From contig QRFJ01000764.1 in assembly GCA_006176705.1 (NCBI GenBank), positions 310,001 to 374,000 of the forward strand: 64,000 nucleotides of DNA. The letters are read 5' to 3'. Each line of letters begins with the position of its first letter. Positions within the stretch are counted from its first letter, which is position 1. Below the pieces are notes generated by a model. It was given only the letters and a program-made list of their open reading frames with translations. It was not told the origin of the DNA and made no database searches. The position numbers were made by a program, and so were the translations under genes. Shown piece by piece: positions 20,674 to 33,246 of the stretch. This stretch comes from Cocos nucifera (taxonomy: Eukaryota; Streptophyta; Magnoliopsida; Arecales; Arecaceae).

Positions 20674-22569
20674 TTTCCTGTTAGTGAGAGTCAAAGATTC
20701 AAGTTTAGATACTGAAATTTATGCTCTTGACCATTTTTAGGATTTTTTTTTTTATAAAACAAAGTTTATCACTATTTTCTCTGGATCCCTACAACTCCTT
20801 GTTAGAGATCAAAATCCCATTTAATGAGGTTTTTAGTGGGTGCGATGCGTTCCCAATGACTCAATCACCCTCACCTTAACAGTTATTGGTGAATGGGTTA
20901 GCCAATGAGTGAAACTCTTGTCTCAATGATTCTCTAATCATGGTGCACCCAACTTGATCTCTAATTCATGAATTCCACTGTATCCGGGAATATTGATCAC
21001 TCCTTATTAAGTCAGGACCCACCATTTGCATCAGGACTGGGATTCCTAATTGGAGTCTACTCACCGTATCCGAAATATTGAGCCCAAACTCATCCTCCAG
21101 CCCATCAAATGGCTCAATACCTAATAGCATGGTTGCGATTTTCCAGCGTGCAATTGAGCCACTATATCAAGTCGAGAAAATCAACCCACGGAGAAAGGGC
21201 CGCAAACATCTTACAATGGTGGAAGACCTCGAGACTTAATCTTTTTCTTAGGAGAATTGATTCAGGTCTCATTAAACTAGACTTCATTAGTCATAACAAT
21301 TATGACTAACCTTAGTGCTGGTCAGCTCTGGATTATTGACCAGCTCAGAAACTGATTACAATTATCGAAGATATGGCCTAGGTAAGTGAGACTCGGTGGA
21401 AGGAATATTGCCTATACTCGTTACAAGAACACATTCAGAGCAGTACTTTCCAATAAAAAATCAAGTCGGTCTTGTGCCAAAACTTACCTTAGACACCAAA
21501 TTTGAGTCTAGAAAACCAATTAGGTTAGCCATACAATTCCAGGACTCTAACCTCTGAAGCCTAATTAGCTCTTTGCGTGATCGTGACTCAATCTTGACCC
21601 AGACTTAATCCTATAGGGTGGTCAATTTAAGCATTGTTGATCCCATCTAACCACTCTTGATTCGGTTTGATCAAGCCGCTTAGACTTAATTAGCTACCCA
21701 AGCTCCGAACCCATATTATGAACTATTCTTAGATCTGAAAATCTTCAATTTTTGAACCTAATTAATATTCCAAATCTAATTCTTAATTTAAGTTAGGGTT
21801 CAATTAAATAAACACAGTGCACAATAAATCCTAGGGTCAGTATCTAGAGGTTTTGCAGAAGAAGTAAGTTTTGGGGATTTTTGATAAGGATGAAACGCTT
21901 GCAGACACCCCTACACAGTCATAAGAACAACCCATTCAGATGGGAGAGAGGGCCTTTAAACCTCTTCTTTGTTCTTATACCGGACGGCCAAGGGAACCTT
22001 ATAGAACATAATGAACATGTCAATACTACAAAACATAGTTTTAGTCTATATCTATATTCTCATATACATATTAGAATCTAACCATGGCCATTATTTTGCA
22101 TACATCTCATGTATTCAAGATCATGCATGATTTTAGAATCTAAATATCCATAATAATATTGAAAAATTTAGATTTAAATTGATTATCAAAACTAAATTCT
22201 TAATCTAGATTAAATTATGTAGAATTTCTACAAACTAGTCTATACATGCATCTATCAATCTCATATGATAGTTTAAATTAAATATTGTTTTGCTGTTTTT
22301 TCAGATGGTATTATATACACTATTATAATATCAGAAAACTAATAAATAGAAAGATCTTAAAATATGGATTAATCAATATTATTATAAAACAAGCAAAGAC
22401 TATTCTATAGAACACTATTTCTAGTTAGAACTAGTCATCAATCTTATTTCTTCTTAGATCAAATCATTTAATTTTATATTTTCTGATTTAGATCTGATCA
22501 CATTCCTCAGTGACAATCTTGAATCCCGTTATTTATTATAAAATTAAAAATTAGATCTAAATATTTTTA
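20674..22569 (-). other. Noisy leader of copia A2
   Basis: This stretch without a gene is collinear with the A1 leader 8947-10810, including the GTATCCGG(A/G)AATATTGA motifs near 20990 and 21070 and the AACTTACCTTAGACACC block near 21480. I see no other feature in it. Confidence 0.65.
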
Positions 22570-22591
22570 GAACCATGTGACTCTGGTACCA
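22570..22591 (-). other. Noisy initiator-Met primer-binding site of A2
   Basis: The plus strand shows GAACCATG, then GACTCTGGTACCA and the LTR start TGAAGGG at 22594. It equals the A1 site with an inserted base pair and one substitution. Confidence 0.6.
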
Positions 22592-22593
22592 CT

Positions 22594-25460
22594 TGAAGGG
22601 AAAATCCTGATTTCCTGACCAGGTTTCGTCAGATCTATCAGATCAAGAGATTATATTTCAAAAAATTTTTATCTCTGTGATCTGTATTAGATATGAGATG
22701 CTTTAGATCTATCTTATGTTATTTTAATAATTAAAATAAATGATAAGATAAATTAAATCAATTTAATTTACATTGATGTTAGGGTAATCCTATTACCCTG
22801 TTGATGATCCTTATAGCAGCGGAAGGTTTCTGATCATAGCACGCACAGGTGCTTGCTCTACCGGTTTCACTCGCAAATGGATCTGGAGATCCTCTTCTTC
22901 TCTATCAGCATCTCAAAATCACGACTAATCAATTTGGAGATCTTCAAAAAACATCTTTGAAATGATCAGTGTTCTTCGCAGCAGCGCAGCTTCTGCTTTC
23001 TATCGCCTTCTCTAATCTAAGATTGCACCAATCTTAATCCCAAAACACTCTTTGGACGTGGAGAGCAGGGGGAGAGAGAATGGCGTGGAGGGAGACATGG
23101 AGCTGGCGGCGGGGAGGATGCCTTTGACTATGGCATTATTAATTTTTTCTGGTGATACGGGCTCTTATATAGACTAGCGTGATTCCAAGTCCTCTTCCTC
23201 CAACCAATCACAAACCCTTTTTAAAATCAGATCTTAAATCTGAATTGGTTGGGGATAGAGCCCCTGGATTCCTCTAGTGGCACTATGACCAATCAAACAT
23301 GGATTCTTAGAAGAGACTCTAATTGGAACTCAAAAGAGGAGATGGAGGTCCTCTGATCAAACAAAGACTCCTAACGGCGCCTCCAGCTTGGGCCACGCCA
23401 CAGGTGGCGTGCGCCATCTCCTTGCAGGTTCTGGCAGTGGAGGACAAGCCCCCACCAGCTCGTCAATAGTGCTAGACCATGGAAAAGTCAAAGGTGATCA
23501 ATGTCAACATTACTAGTCCAAAAGTTAACGTTTGACCAAAATCCAAAGCATGAGAAATGCAGGGTGTGACAAAATGGCAGGTATGTTCTTACAATTAAAG
23601 ACACAACTTTCTGACTTGGATAACGCTCAGTCAACCAAAGTAAGACTCTGTTCGAGCACAAAACTCCTTGGCTCAGATCAGGACGACTATTTATGATAGC
23701 AAAAGAAGGAACGTTAGGTTCAATCGGAGCGCTAGCGATTTCCTTTGAACCTAATTGAATCTCTATTCAGACAATTGAACCTTTGATTAGTTCGAATTTG
23801 GATGATCACAGATTCAAACCCTTTGTTTGTGTGACTCCAGTTAGGTTTCAGATTCTTATGGATAATGGGATAGTCATTGATCTCTATCACGACATCATCG
23901 AAACTCCTCGATGGATCAAATCTTTCTGATATTCGAACAGCTAAATTGATATCGTTGCATCTAAATCATTCCTAATCTGTTCCAAAATCACCCTAGATGA
24001 CACCTAGCAGTATATGGTACAACCCATCAGGAGCTGACAACGCGAACCTCCTTGTGCTTGTTAACCTGTGTGTGATTCTAAGTTCTTCTAATCTTGAGCC
24101 CGATCAGATTAGGGTTATAGGTGAACTCGTCAACCCTAGTCTCTGTCATTATGATGTAATCATTCGCATTCGAAGTCCAGATGTGAAAAACTAATAGAAA
24201 CTCTTTCTATTATTTCACATCTCATGCCATTCAGGTTCTCTATCTCAAGGCTTACCTTACGACCATAGTGATCATCTTGACTTCTTCTCAATGAATCAGC
24301 AAAACTAGGTCTATGCTGGACGATAATGGTGTGTATAAAACTTAGGACTGCCGTGCATCTCAGTAAAACAGACACTATCTCGCATCCACTGCGAGTTTAT
24401 CCTGAGGTAGACTAGGTTCACCATCATTGTGCAACCTATCGTTCCAACGAGACCTATGTACTCTTCGCATCGTGTCTCCACAACCATAGACAAGGACTCA
24501 TCCGATAGCTAAGGATGAAGACGGATGTATCACAACTTCGATTCAATCCACCTCAGTGGAATTGAGTCCTAGGTCGGAAGACATATGATTCAAATCACAT
24601 CGATTATTCATTGGTACTAAATGCTAACTTCTTGAAAATGGTAATACTTAAGCTCAAGGAGATTCACGCCTTAACACATTGTCGAGAATACCCATTTCTC
24701 TAATACAGTAACCATTACTTCCCTCAAGTACTCGTGTCTCGCCATCGGCTTTAGGACTATCTAAACTTCGATCGTTAGGTAAGAAGAAGGACTTGCTACA
24801 CCATCTCTATCTAGATATCAATTCGAGACCTGTGAAATCTAATGAACTCGATATTTTCACTCTAGGGCCATGGCATTTCTAGGACTAATGATTATCATTA
24901 GTCCTATCAATAGGGTTCTCAACTCTTACCACAGTAGATAACATTATTCAATTCCAGTTAACTTACAAAGGATACATAGATAGCCAAATAATCAGGCCCA
25001 TATGGTAGAGGGAATGGTTTAGTAAACATAACCATTCAACTTGAATTGATGTCTAGTCAAAGAACTGAACATACTTGCCACCTAGAAGTCAGTATTGCAC
25101 AAGTGTAGCCTTCTAATGAAGCTCGTAGGGCAGCTATAGTCACAATCTTCCACGTTATCGTCTAGTTCCAATGTTCTCCACAACGTGACTCAAATTCATC
25201 TTCTAAAGTAAGCGTCGTACCTCAGACCTTCGATCAATACCATGCCTCGATGATCTTGGCAGTTTGAGTTTAATGAGATCATGCTACAATTTTCGTCTTG
25301 GAAATGAATCATACCCTTAACCAGGGCTTCATGACATAAAACACACTGTGCTACGACAATAATCGCATCATTAATGTATAGCGCTCAAATGCTTGGATTT
25401 TGCCCTAGATGACTTACGGTCAGCAATTCTGGTTGCTATGGGCACCATATGATCGTGCAG
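22594..25460 (-). repeat. Noisy LTR of family A with repeated U3 end
   Basis: This begins TGAAGGGAAAATCC next to the primer site. A TATA-like CTTATATAGA lies at about 23164-23173, and the TAGGTTCAAT/GAACCTAATT arms near 23715-23755. After about 24190 the sequence equivalent to 4270-4985 seems to be present twice (about 24190-24730 and 24820-25460), so the LTR is about 2.9 kb instead of 2.3 kb. The copy then runs into another pol end. It therefore serves as 5' LTR of A2 and 3' LTR of the next internal region. Confidence 0.55.
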
Positions 25461-28400
25461 TATAAACTCGCACGTCCTAGAGGCCAATTGCTAAAACTAT
25501 CCCATTTTCAGTGGTCAGATCTTTTCAACACTTTGAAGTGGTCTTCACTATTCTACGGAGACCTCTGATCAAGCATACTATTCTAAGCTTCCGATGTGGG
25601 ACTTGTATCACCGATTTGCTATGGAAACTCTTCAGCTGACAGCAAACAGTTGCACTAAAGACTCAGATGTCGACTTTCGATCATCTATATCTGGACATGA
25701 AATCCGAGTCTTGTGTATCCCTGGACTATGGAAGTTCCATTACAAAGACCAAATTCATTATCCTTTAGTTCTTCTAAGTACATTAAGGATACATTTTCTA
25801 GAAGTCCAGTGTTCTTCCACCTAGATTTTGGACTGCATATCTGTTGTGAACATTCACAGCATGGGCTATATCAGGTCGTGTACATAGCATGGACATCATA
25901 TGAGGCTCCCTATTGCAGAAGCATAAGGATCTCTCATGCTTCTATTTCCTCAGGTGGCTGGGACATCTTTCTGTGAAAAGATGAATACCATGTCTGAAGG
26001 TATTAATCTCCTCTTAGAGTTTTTCATACTAAACCTCTTAGGTACTTTCCTCTAGCTACATCTTCTGTGAAAGGTCCTAGCATCCTATTCGGTCTATCCC
26101 TATAACCTTAATTCTATAAAGGATGCTTCACCTATGGTCTTTCATTGGAGAATTCCTTGACACCACATTTTGCACTGTGTACACATGGGAATAACATTCC
26201 CAATAAGGAGGGATGTTCATTCCACGTACAATACTGAGGGAAGACACAGCTGCTCCCACTTGACCTTTTGAAAGACACATGGTTCCTCTTCATTTTTTGA
26301 TGAAATCAAACTTTTTGATCACATCATTTGAAATACGAGTGTTCTAGCTCGAGATGCTTGGCTTAACCATATATGGACCTTACTATAGCTCAATCACGTT
26401 ATTCGTAAATATCTGATGAACCCGCGCTGTATTCCATATAGATATCTTCCTCAAGATATCATTTAGCGAATGCCATTTCCAAGTCCATTTTGCCATATAT
26501 TCATTATCGAAATAGCATGCATCACGGCTAAGCAATGTCTAGATGGATTTTAAGCATAGCACACGGGGAAAAGGATCCTTATAGTGCAATGCCTTGCGCG
26601 TTGACTAGAATCTTTGCCACAGTCTAGCCTGATGTCTCACATTCCCATTCTACACCAATCTTTCTCTTTGAAAGATCACATTTAACCCAATAGCATACAT
26701 TACCTTCTGAGTGGATCTTACGCAAGGTCCAGACTTGGTATTGAGTGCTGCCGGAGTCAATCTCTGACTTGCATTGCCTCATAGTCATATTCATAAGTCG
26801 ATATATCCCTTGATATTGCTCTCGTTGATAGATTTGCGGATCATCACCATTGAGCCACCATTAACTGAGGAAATTTCCTTTACTGTCCTCTGAAATAATA
26901 CTAAGTATCTTCAATGGGGGCGGGAAACTCTTTCCGATCTTACGACGGTGGGAGGAGTATTCTTATTGGCTTCAAAACCTGATTTTGGTCATTTGTCTTA
27001 GCTCGTTGTCCACTTTGAGCCACTTCTCTCATCAAGCTTTATCTGCATATTCCAATGCACGTATCTTGAATAAACTATTTTTCAAGAAAGATGGCATGTC
27101 GACTCACAATCATATTGATGTCTTCTAGAATGTTAGAAATAGATCCTTAATGACTCTTTAGGGATATCCTATGAAATCGAGCTCTGAAGACCTAAACTCA
27201 ACTTTTCCGCTTGTTTCTTTTGACATGAGCCGGAAACCCCAAATTCTGACGATGACTCAGACTTGGTTTCCTACCGTGCCATATCTCATATGGTGTAGCA
27301 GAACGATTTAGAGGGAACCCTAGTTCAGTAGATAATTGAAGTTAACAAGAAGTCCCCAAAGAAAAATCAGGAAGAGTCCTGGAAGCTCCATCATGGATCG
27401 AACCTAATCTAACAAAGTCAATTTCTCCATTCTGAAACCTATTGAGTTGAGGTATTTCTGGTCGAGTCCATTAAGAGAAGTATGCCATTTTTCCTTTGCA
27501 GATAGTCTAGAAATTCTCAGCTCTAAGGTATTCCACCTCCTCGATTGAATCAAAAGAAATCTTAATAGATTTTTTCAGTTTTATTTTTTTACTTTCATGT
27601 TCTAAATTCTTTGAACTTTTCAAAAGCTTCAAACTTTATGTCTATGAGATACACAACCCATTACCGTGGATAGATCATCGGTTAAGATAATGAAGTAGAC
27701 AAAGATTGTCTCTAGCCGGCACATTCAAATGGCTGCACATATCAGTATGTACTAGGTGAAGAGATCTGTGGCCCTTTCCCCCACATCCAACAAAAGGGAG
27801 TTTAGTCCATTTTTTGCCTTTGAAGACAAGATTCACAAGCTGGATATGACTCGGAAGTCCAACGAACTCAATAGCCTATTTTTCTCTAATTTGTTGATCC
27901 TATCTTCGCTAGTATTGACGCCTAATGTCAGGTGCGATAGATACCTATTATTTGATATCGCTAGTCGTTTGGCATTCACATTTTGCTCAATAGTAGGAAC
28001 AGATACTCATATATGTAGCTGATAAAGACCGTTATAAGAAAATCATTTTGCAATTTTATCTTTCATAAAGAATGTTACAAATGGTCCTTAAAGAAGGTAA
28101 TCACATGAGCCTTCTAGTGCTAAGCATGAAATAAAAAAATAAATTCCGTGCTAACTGCAGGTACATATAACCAGTCTTTCAAAACTAAGTCTAAACTAGA
28201 TTGATAATCGAAGAGGATATGTTTCCACTGCCCCTGTGCAACTCTTGCTCCATTACCAATGCGTTAGGATCATAGTCTCCATCCCTCAGCCTTCCTGCCT
28301 ATCCCCAGACCCTGCATGAAAAGGTGCAAGATGAGGACTAAAACCAGAGTTCAAGCACCCCAACTGGATTCGGAAGAAACCAAAAGGTTGGATTCAATAA

Positions 28401-29363
28401 CTGAGCATACCTCTAAAAGACCTTCCTTCTTGTTTCTTCAAGATGGGTCAGGTAAGTAGGGTAGTTTCGCTTGCAATTGCGTCACGATTGCAATGGAAAT
28501 CTTTTCTTTGTCGCAGTGCTTCATCTTCGGACTCTGCCTTCTTCTTCTTTTCCTCTCCACTTTCTGCTTTTTCACAGGGACTCTTTTCTTTCAAAAAACT
28601 TTCTTTGGAAGAAGTCCATTCATAGCAAGAACTGAGCTTTTAGAATCTTTTCATAAAAAGCTCAAACAGTGTCCGTGCGACTAAGCATGTCTAACTTAAT
28701 TCCGGTCAATTAAATTTACAAGTTATGACATGTGTTCATTCATGAATGAATTGGCACACCACTATGCAACTCAGTCGAAGGATTCCCCACGAGAATAATA
28801 TTTATTTCTATAGATTCCAAGCTAACTTCAGCACGAGCTTCATCAAGCTCTATCCAGTCCCTTCGACCCATCATTTATCACGACAGTGACTATAGAACTG
28901 GTATCCTGACCAATACACATCTTAGCCTTTAAAAAGTCACTACTTCTCAATGACTCTGATACTTGGAACTGCGGAACATCCTGAGTATACACCAAACATC
29001 TCTTGTTAGGTTGAGCCAACAACCTTCTCGGAAACATGTCACAATCACTAACAAATGCGGAGTCAATACGATATCTTCATGACTTTAACAACCGCTAGGA
29101 CCGACCTCCATCACCGACATCGATACCAAATATGTAATATCTAGCCTGCTTATACTATATTCATCTATCCATTGTCCAGAGACGCATCTTTGTTCCATGG
29201 CATGGACAGGGCTCGGAAGGTGCGGAGGTCCTGATCCGAATACATGGGTTAACTTCTGGGACCAAACAAATTTAATTTTGGTGTTCTTGAGGCTAATCTT
29301 TAAATTGGGTTTCGGTTAGTCCATGTGTGTCCAGGATACGTGCTAAGGATTGGATGTAGACAC
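25461..29363 (-). pseudogene. Second noisy copia A gag-pol (A2b)
   Basis: A further collinear gag-pol copy on the minus strand. RNase H is near 25600-25780, RT near 25840-26850, integrase near 27300-27950, protease near 28330, zinc-knuckle region near 28470, and the gag start is at about 29361-29363, where the ATG reads GTG. It has the same indel pattern as 16663-20673 but different individual differences, so it is another read or copy. A compressed, scrambled part lies near 28660-29110. Confidence 0.65.
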
Positions 29364-30336
29364 TTTTCCTTAGAGAGTTCAATGATTCAAGTTAGATTAC
29401 TGTTAATTATAACTTGATCAATTTATTTAGGAATTTTACTTTTAAAGAAATTAGCTCCCACTATTTTCTCAAATCCCTATACTTTCTTTGTAGATATCGG
29501 AAAATCTCCATGATTTAATGATTTTTAGTGGATGGTGCGGTCTGACCAACTGACTCATACCTCAGCTAACAGTTAGTTGGTGATGGGGTTAGCCCAATGA
29601 TGAACAAACTCTTGTTCAATGATTCTCTAATCATGGTGCACAAACTTGGTCCTTTAAATTTATGAATCTCACCATATTCAATATTTGATTCACTCCTTAG
29701 TTAATTAGACCCACCATTTTGCACAGACTGGAGTTCCTATGATGGTCTCTTACCGTATCCAAAATATTTGAGCCCAACTCATCCTCCAGCGCCAGTAGCA
29801 TCCCAATTGCCTAATAGCAGTGGTTTGCATCTTCATCGGTGCACTGAGCCACTGGTATCCAGTCGAAGAACAATTCAACTCTGAAAAGGACCCACACATC
29901 TACAATTGGTGGAAAGACCTCAGACTTAATCTTTCTAGAAGAATTGATTCAGGGTCTCATTAACTAGACTTACATAGTCATTAACAATTATGACTAACCT
30001 AGTGGCAGGGTTAGCCAGATTATTGACCACCCTCAAATTAGAACTAAGTCAACAGAATGGCCAAGTAAGTGAGGACCAGTGGAAGATATGCCGATTAACT
30101 CATACAAGAATGCATTCAGGTCGAGTAGCCTCCCAAATAAAATCCAATCGATCGTATGTGCCAAACTTACTTAGACACCAAATTATATGAGCCAGAACCA
30201 ATTGGTTAGCCTACAATCCAGACTCTAACCTCTGAGCCAATTAGGCCTTCTGATCGTGACTCGATCTTTGATCCAGACTTATCCTATTAGGCTGGTCAAT
30301 TTGAAGCATTGTTGATTCCCATCTACCAACTCTTCT
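29364..30336 (-). other. Noisy partial leader of A2b
   Basis: This follows the A1 leader from 8947 to about 9910 and then stops in the middle, at CATCTACCAACTCTT, where clean family B pol sequence starts. No gene is seen. Confidence 0.65.
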
Positions 30337-33246
30337 ATTTGAATCTCATACCATTGTTCTTAGTGATTATTATTTCTATCCTAGTTTCTTTTTAAATATC
30401 ATTTCTATAGGCCTTTTGGCCATGAACAATTATGAAATTTCAATAAAGAAATGAGTTTGTAATGTCATTATGAATAGTGTTACTACTTTCTATGGATAAT
30501 TGAATAATGGTATATATATGTTATCACAATCTGTTAATGTAGTCTATTCAACTGGCAAACATCCTAGATTAGATAATGTGATAGATATCTATTTATGGCA
30601 CTGTAGGCTAGGTCATATAAACAAGAATAGGATAAGTAGGTTGGCTCAAGAGGGTATCCTCGAGCTTAGTGATTGTGAATTACTTTCAACCTGTGAATCC
30701 TATCTTCTTGGTAAAGTGACTAAGTCACCTTTTATTGAAAAAGGTGAGAGAGCCACTGAACTCTTAGGACTAGTACATACTGATGTATGTGGACTAATGA
30801 GTACTAGTACCTAAGGTGGATATGTCTACTTCATCAGTTTCAGAGATGATCTATCTAGATTTTGATATATCTATCTGATGAAACATAAGTTGGATTCATT
30901 TGAAATGTTCAAACGATTCTGAAGTGATGTAGAAAAATAAACTGGAAAGAGTGTTAAAACTCTTTGGTCTGACCGAGGAGGAAAATACCTCTCTGGTGAG
31001 TTTCTCATATATCTAGAAGAGAATGGGATTCTCTCTCAATGGACTTCTCTAGGAACACCACAGCATAATGGTGTATCTGAAAGAAAAAATCAGACTCTAT
31101 TAGACATGGTCCGATCCATGATGGATTTTGCTGGGTTGTCGATATCCCTCTAGGGATATGCATTTGAATCGGCTTGCTATCTTTTAAATAGGGTTCCAAG
31201 TAAATCTATGGTTAAAACTCCATATGAGATATGGACAGGACATAAGCCAGCACTTTCACACCTCAAGATCTGGGGGTACCCGGCTTATGTCAAATGGTTA
31301 ATTACAGATAAACTTGGACCTAGGTCTGATAAGTGCGCATTTATAGGGTACCCAAAAGAGACCAAAGGATACTATTTCTACCATGCTGATGAACAAAAGG
31401 TGTTCATCAGCCTTACGACAACCTTTTTGGAAAAGGAGTTTCTTAGTGAAGGAACTGTTGCATCTAAGGTTGAACTTGATGAAGTTCAATAGGTAGAAAG
31501 TCCAACACAGAATGTTGAACCTAAGTCGGATTTGATCAGATCAGATTCGAAGCCTTGTGAACCCATACCATTAAGACGATCTGGTAGAGTACCGCACCAT
31601 CCGAACAGATATTATGGATTCTTGGTCTAAGATGGTGATCCCATCGAACTCGATGAGAATGATGAGGACCCAATCACTTATATGGATGTGATGCAGAAAT
31701 CCAACTTTGAGAAGTGGCTAGAAGCCATTAGATCCGAAATGGATTCCATGAAGGTCAATGATGTATGGACATTAGTTGACCCACTTGAAGGGGTTAAACC
31801 CATTGGGTGTAAATGGGTATTTAAAAGGAAAAGAGGCATAGACGAAAAGGTGGAGATCTATAAAGCCCATCTGGTTGTCAAGGGGCATCATCAACATTAT
31901 GGTATTGACTATGATGAGACATTCTCCCCAATGGGCTCAAATCCATTCGGATAATGCTTGCAATAGCTGCCCATCTGGACTATGAGATCTGACAGATGGA
32001 TGTAAAGACAACTTTCATAAATGGAGAGCTAACCGAAGAGATGTATATGATACAACCTGAGGGGTTCACATCCACAGATGAGTACAAGATGTGCAGGCTT
32101 CAAAGATCCATTTATAGATTAAAGCAAGCATCTCGGAGTTGAAAGATGCGTTTTGATAAAGTGATCAAAATATATGGCTTCGTTAAGAACAAGAAGAACC
32201 CTGCATTTACAAATGGGCAAATGATCCAGCAGTGGTATTTCTTGTTTTATATGTGGATGATATTCTCTTAATCGAGAATGACATCCCCGCACTACAAGGA
32301 ATAAAAGTCTAGTTATCATCACAGTTCTCCATGAAGGACTTGGATGAAGCATCCTATTTCCCAGGGATGAAGATCTATAGGGATAGATCTAAAAGGATGC
32401 TTGGTATATCCCAGTCCACATATATAAAAATTATGCTGAAGAGGTTCAGCATAGAGAATTCCCAAAAGGGCTATCTCCCGATAGGCCAAGGAATTTCTCT
32501 CTCTAAGAAGGATTGTCCGACAACTCCTGAAGAGAGAGTGCGTATGAGTAGAATCACATATGCTTCGGTAGTGGGGTCTATTATGTATGCAATGATATGC
32601 ACGAGACCAGACATAGCATACTACTAGGACTAGTGAGTAGATTCCAGTTTGACCCTAAAAAAAATTACTGAAAGGTGGTTAAAACAATCCATAAGTATTT
32701 GAGAAATACTAAGGATAAATGGATAGTTTATGGTGAGTCAGATTTGAAACTTGTGGGGTTTATAGACTCCAGCTTTCAATCTAACCATGATGATAGTAAA
32801 AGTGTTCGGGATATATCTTTACTCTAAATGGTGGAGCCATCTGCTGAAAAAGTTTCAAGCAGCATATAGTGGCCGACTTTGTTTGCGAAGCAAAGTACAT
32901 GGCAGCATTAGATGCAGCAAAGAAAGCTATGTGGTTGAGGAAGTTCATTACCAAGCTCGGAGTAGCATCCTTTCTTGATGGTCCGGTCCTGCTCTACTAT
33001 GACAACACTGGTGCCATTACTCAGGCAGAAGAATCGAAGGCACACCAGCAGATGAAGTACATTCTGCACCACTTCCACCTGATCCAAAAGATCATGGATC
33101 GAGATGAGTTGACCTTCAGAAGATCGACAAAAAGGAGAACCTGACCGACCCTTTCACTAAAGTCCTGGTGATAAAGGAGTTCGACAACCTCAAGTTGAGG
33201 ATGGGTATTAGATACTATGCCGAGTGGCTTTAGAACAAATGAGAGT
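30337..33246 (+). pseudogene. Copia B0 pol (protease end, integrase, RT, RNase H), broken
   Basis: Plus-strand copia pol, 5' truncated at the block junction. Integrase starts with HCRLGHINKNRISRLAQEG (about 30598), catalytic Asp in VHTDVCG, DRGGKYLSGE (about 30975) and Glu in GVSERKNQTLLD. RT holds VWTLVDPLEGV (31770), QMDVKTTFING and LYVDDILLIEND (32248-32280). RNase H has DFVCEAKYMAALDA and YYDNTGAIT (32870-33030). Stops interrupt it, for example TAA in the EK.TGKSVKTL block near 30940, shared with B1 and B2. It ends just before the LTR at 33247 and is the cleanest family B pol here, but cannot give a full protein. Confidence 0.85.

Larger units (their letters stand above)
12402..30336. other. 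Indel-noisy block, probably uncorrected long-read gap fill
   Basis: Across this stretch the sequence follows families A and B, but 1-3 nt insertions and deletions occur every 10-20 bases. They appear equally in LTR, leader and coding parts, while stretches of 20-40 identical bases remain between them. Flanking copies of the same families lack such noise. Both borders (12402 and 30336) are abrupt switches from one family to the other in mid-element. This is what raw single-molecule reads used to close a gap would look like. A very old block is the alternative, but decay should give mostly C-to-T substitutions. Gene calls inside it should be read as locations of homology only. Confidence 0.7.
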
